Of a DNA stretch of 64,000 nt, positions 63,471-64,000 are shown piece by piece. Origin of the DNA: an uncultured Bacteroidales bacterium (GTDB taxonomy: Bacteria > Bacteroidota > Bacteroidia > Bacteroidales > Muribaculaceae). The notes beneath the pieces are model-generated. The model was not told where the DNA came from and ran no database searches. It saw only the letters and a program-made list of their open reading frames with translations. Position numbers and translations under genes: made by a program. The stretch is taken from assembly GCA_902793405.1 (NCBI GenBank), contig CADBDH010000005.1, positions 58,619 to 122,618 on the forward strand. The letters run 5' to 3'. Position 1 is the first letter of the stretch, and every line of letters starts with the position of its first letter.

Positions 63471-63502
63471 TTTGCCCATTTCACATTTATTGACTAGTTT
63501 TG
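63471..63502 (+). promoter_or_regulatory. Promoter of the SusC-family gene
   Basis: TTTG (63471-63474), a 20-nt spacer, then TAGTTTTG (63495-63502). This leaves an untranslated leader of about 110 nt before the ATG. Confidence 0.8.
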
Positions 63503-63620
63503 CGTACTTGTAAATAATCGATTGCGGCTATCGAAAAGCACCATCGAGACCTTACAGTAACTGATGAAATAAACACAATTTTTTAACTATATTGTATTAA
63601 TTAATAAACATCACTATTTT

Positions 63621-64000
63621 ATGAAGAAGCTATTTATGCTGCTGATAGCCATTTGTGCTATCTCATTGGGCATGAGTGCCCAACAAGTAGTGAGGGGCCA
63701 AGTTACCGATCCCAACGGCGAACCGCTGATTGGTGCAACGGTACAGCCCGTTGGAGGAGGAAACGGCGCGGCCACCGACGTTAACGGTGAGTTCTCGCTG
63801 AGTGTTCCTTTCAACGTGAAGACCCTCAAGGTTTCGTATGTGGGTTATAAGACCCAAGAACTTCCCATTCAGCCCAGCATGGCCATCACGATGAGTGACA
63901 GTGGCACCGCTCTGGACGAGGTGATGGTAGTTGCCTATGGTACTGCCAAGAAGACCTCTTACACCGGTTCGGCCGAGGCTGTGACCAACAAGAAACTGGA
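63621..64000 (+). CDS. SusC/RagA-family TonB-dependent receptor, N-terminal part (runs off window)
   Basis: 126 codons are visible. A signal peptide (MKKLFMLLIAICAISLGMSA) is followed by the carboxypeptidase-like regulatory domain VVRGQVTDPNGEPLIGATV, and then the TonB-box/plug start LDEVMVVAYGTAKKTSYTGS, the mark of SusC/RagA outer membrane transporters. Such receptors import glycans or peptides with a SusD partner lipoprotein, expected just beyond the window. The long leader and palindromes upstream suggest regulated expression. Confidence 0.93.
   Translation, partial: MKKLFMLLIAICAISLGMSAQQVVRGQVTDPNGEPLIGATVQPVGGGNGAATDVNGEFSLSVPFNVKTLKVSYVGYKTQELPIQPSMAITMSDSGTALDEVMVVAYGTAKKTSYTGSAEAVTNKKL

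Overview
The window reads as a chromosomal segment of a gut-type Bacteroidales (phylum Bacteroidota), plausibly Muribaculaceae or Prevotellaceae. The support is internal: a SusC/RagA-type TonB-dependent receptor start, the long Bacteroidota form of IspG, DUF6377, DUF2723 and DUF4369 proteins, dockerin-like C-termini on secreted enzymes, no Shine-Dalgarno pattern, and about ten promoters of the Bacteroides type (TTTG, 19-20 nt, TAnnTTTG). Coding DNA is fairly GC-rich and intergenic DNA is AT-rich. I saw no rRNA, tRNA, CRISPR array, insertion sequence or prophage.

Layout. 1-4.7 kb: 3' part of a secreted tyrosine-phosphatase-like protein, a DUF6377 sensor/regulator behind panB, and a small secreted Cys/Lys-repeat protein. 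4.9-8.8 kb: a 1297-residue secreted protein with an SGNH hydrolase-like core between duplicated sugar-binding-like modules. 9-17.6 kb: housekeeping (tRNA-dihydrouridine synthase, GIN-domain protein, Xaa-Pro aminopeptidase, TPR protein, pyrH, LOG protein, FadL-like porin). 17.8-19.4 kb: a peptidylarginine-deiminase-like secreted enzyme with a dockerin. 19.6-25 kb: an AT-rich WG-like protein, then a minus-strand set with a NagZ-like GH3 enzyme and an LD-carboxypeptidase, probably peptidoglycan turnover. 25.3-29.6 kb: a small defence-like module (MmeI-type restriction-modification enzyme plus AT-rich KAP NTPase). 29.9-44.3 kb: DUF2723 glycosyltransferase, polysaccharide deacetylase, queG, cstA, rpoN, a PAP2-like membrane protein, ispG, a DUF4369 lipoprotein and an RsmB/RsmF-type methyltransferase. 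44.6-50 kb: gyrB, then a BlaI / M56-TonB / aspartyl-protease cluster with palindromic operators. 50.2-56.5 kb: a MATE exporter and two paralogous M6 metalloproteases with dockerins. 56.8-63 kb: a nadA-gpx-leuS-rdgB run and a TrmH-family methyltransferase. 63.6 kb to the end: start of a SusC-family gene.

The most unusual signal is non-coding. Several genes (pyrH, gyrB, rdgB, trmH) end in a palindromic hairpin followed by sense-strand TTTAGRG or TCTAGGG heptamers; in rdgB and trmH this element even encodes the last residues. Other genes (the PAP2-like gene, ispG, leuS, partly cstA) are immediately preceded by sense-strand ACTAAAAACTA-type arrays. The two array types are roughly complementary and each keeps one orientation relative to its gene. 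Second-tier items are the peptidylarginine-deiminase homologue that keeps the catalytic and substrate-carboxylate residues, the dockerin-tagged protease/deiminase set, the MmeI/KAP module with an apparent recognition-domain swap, and the BlaI-type operators.
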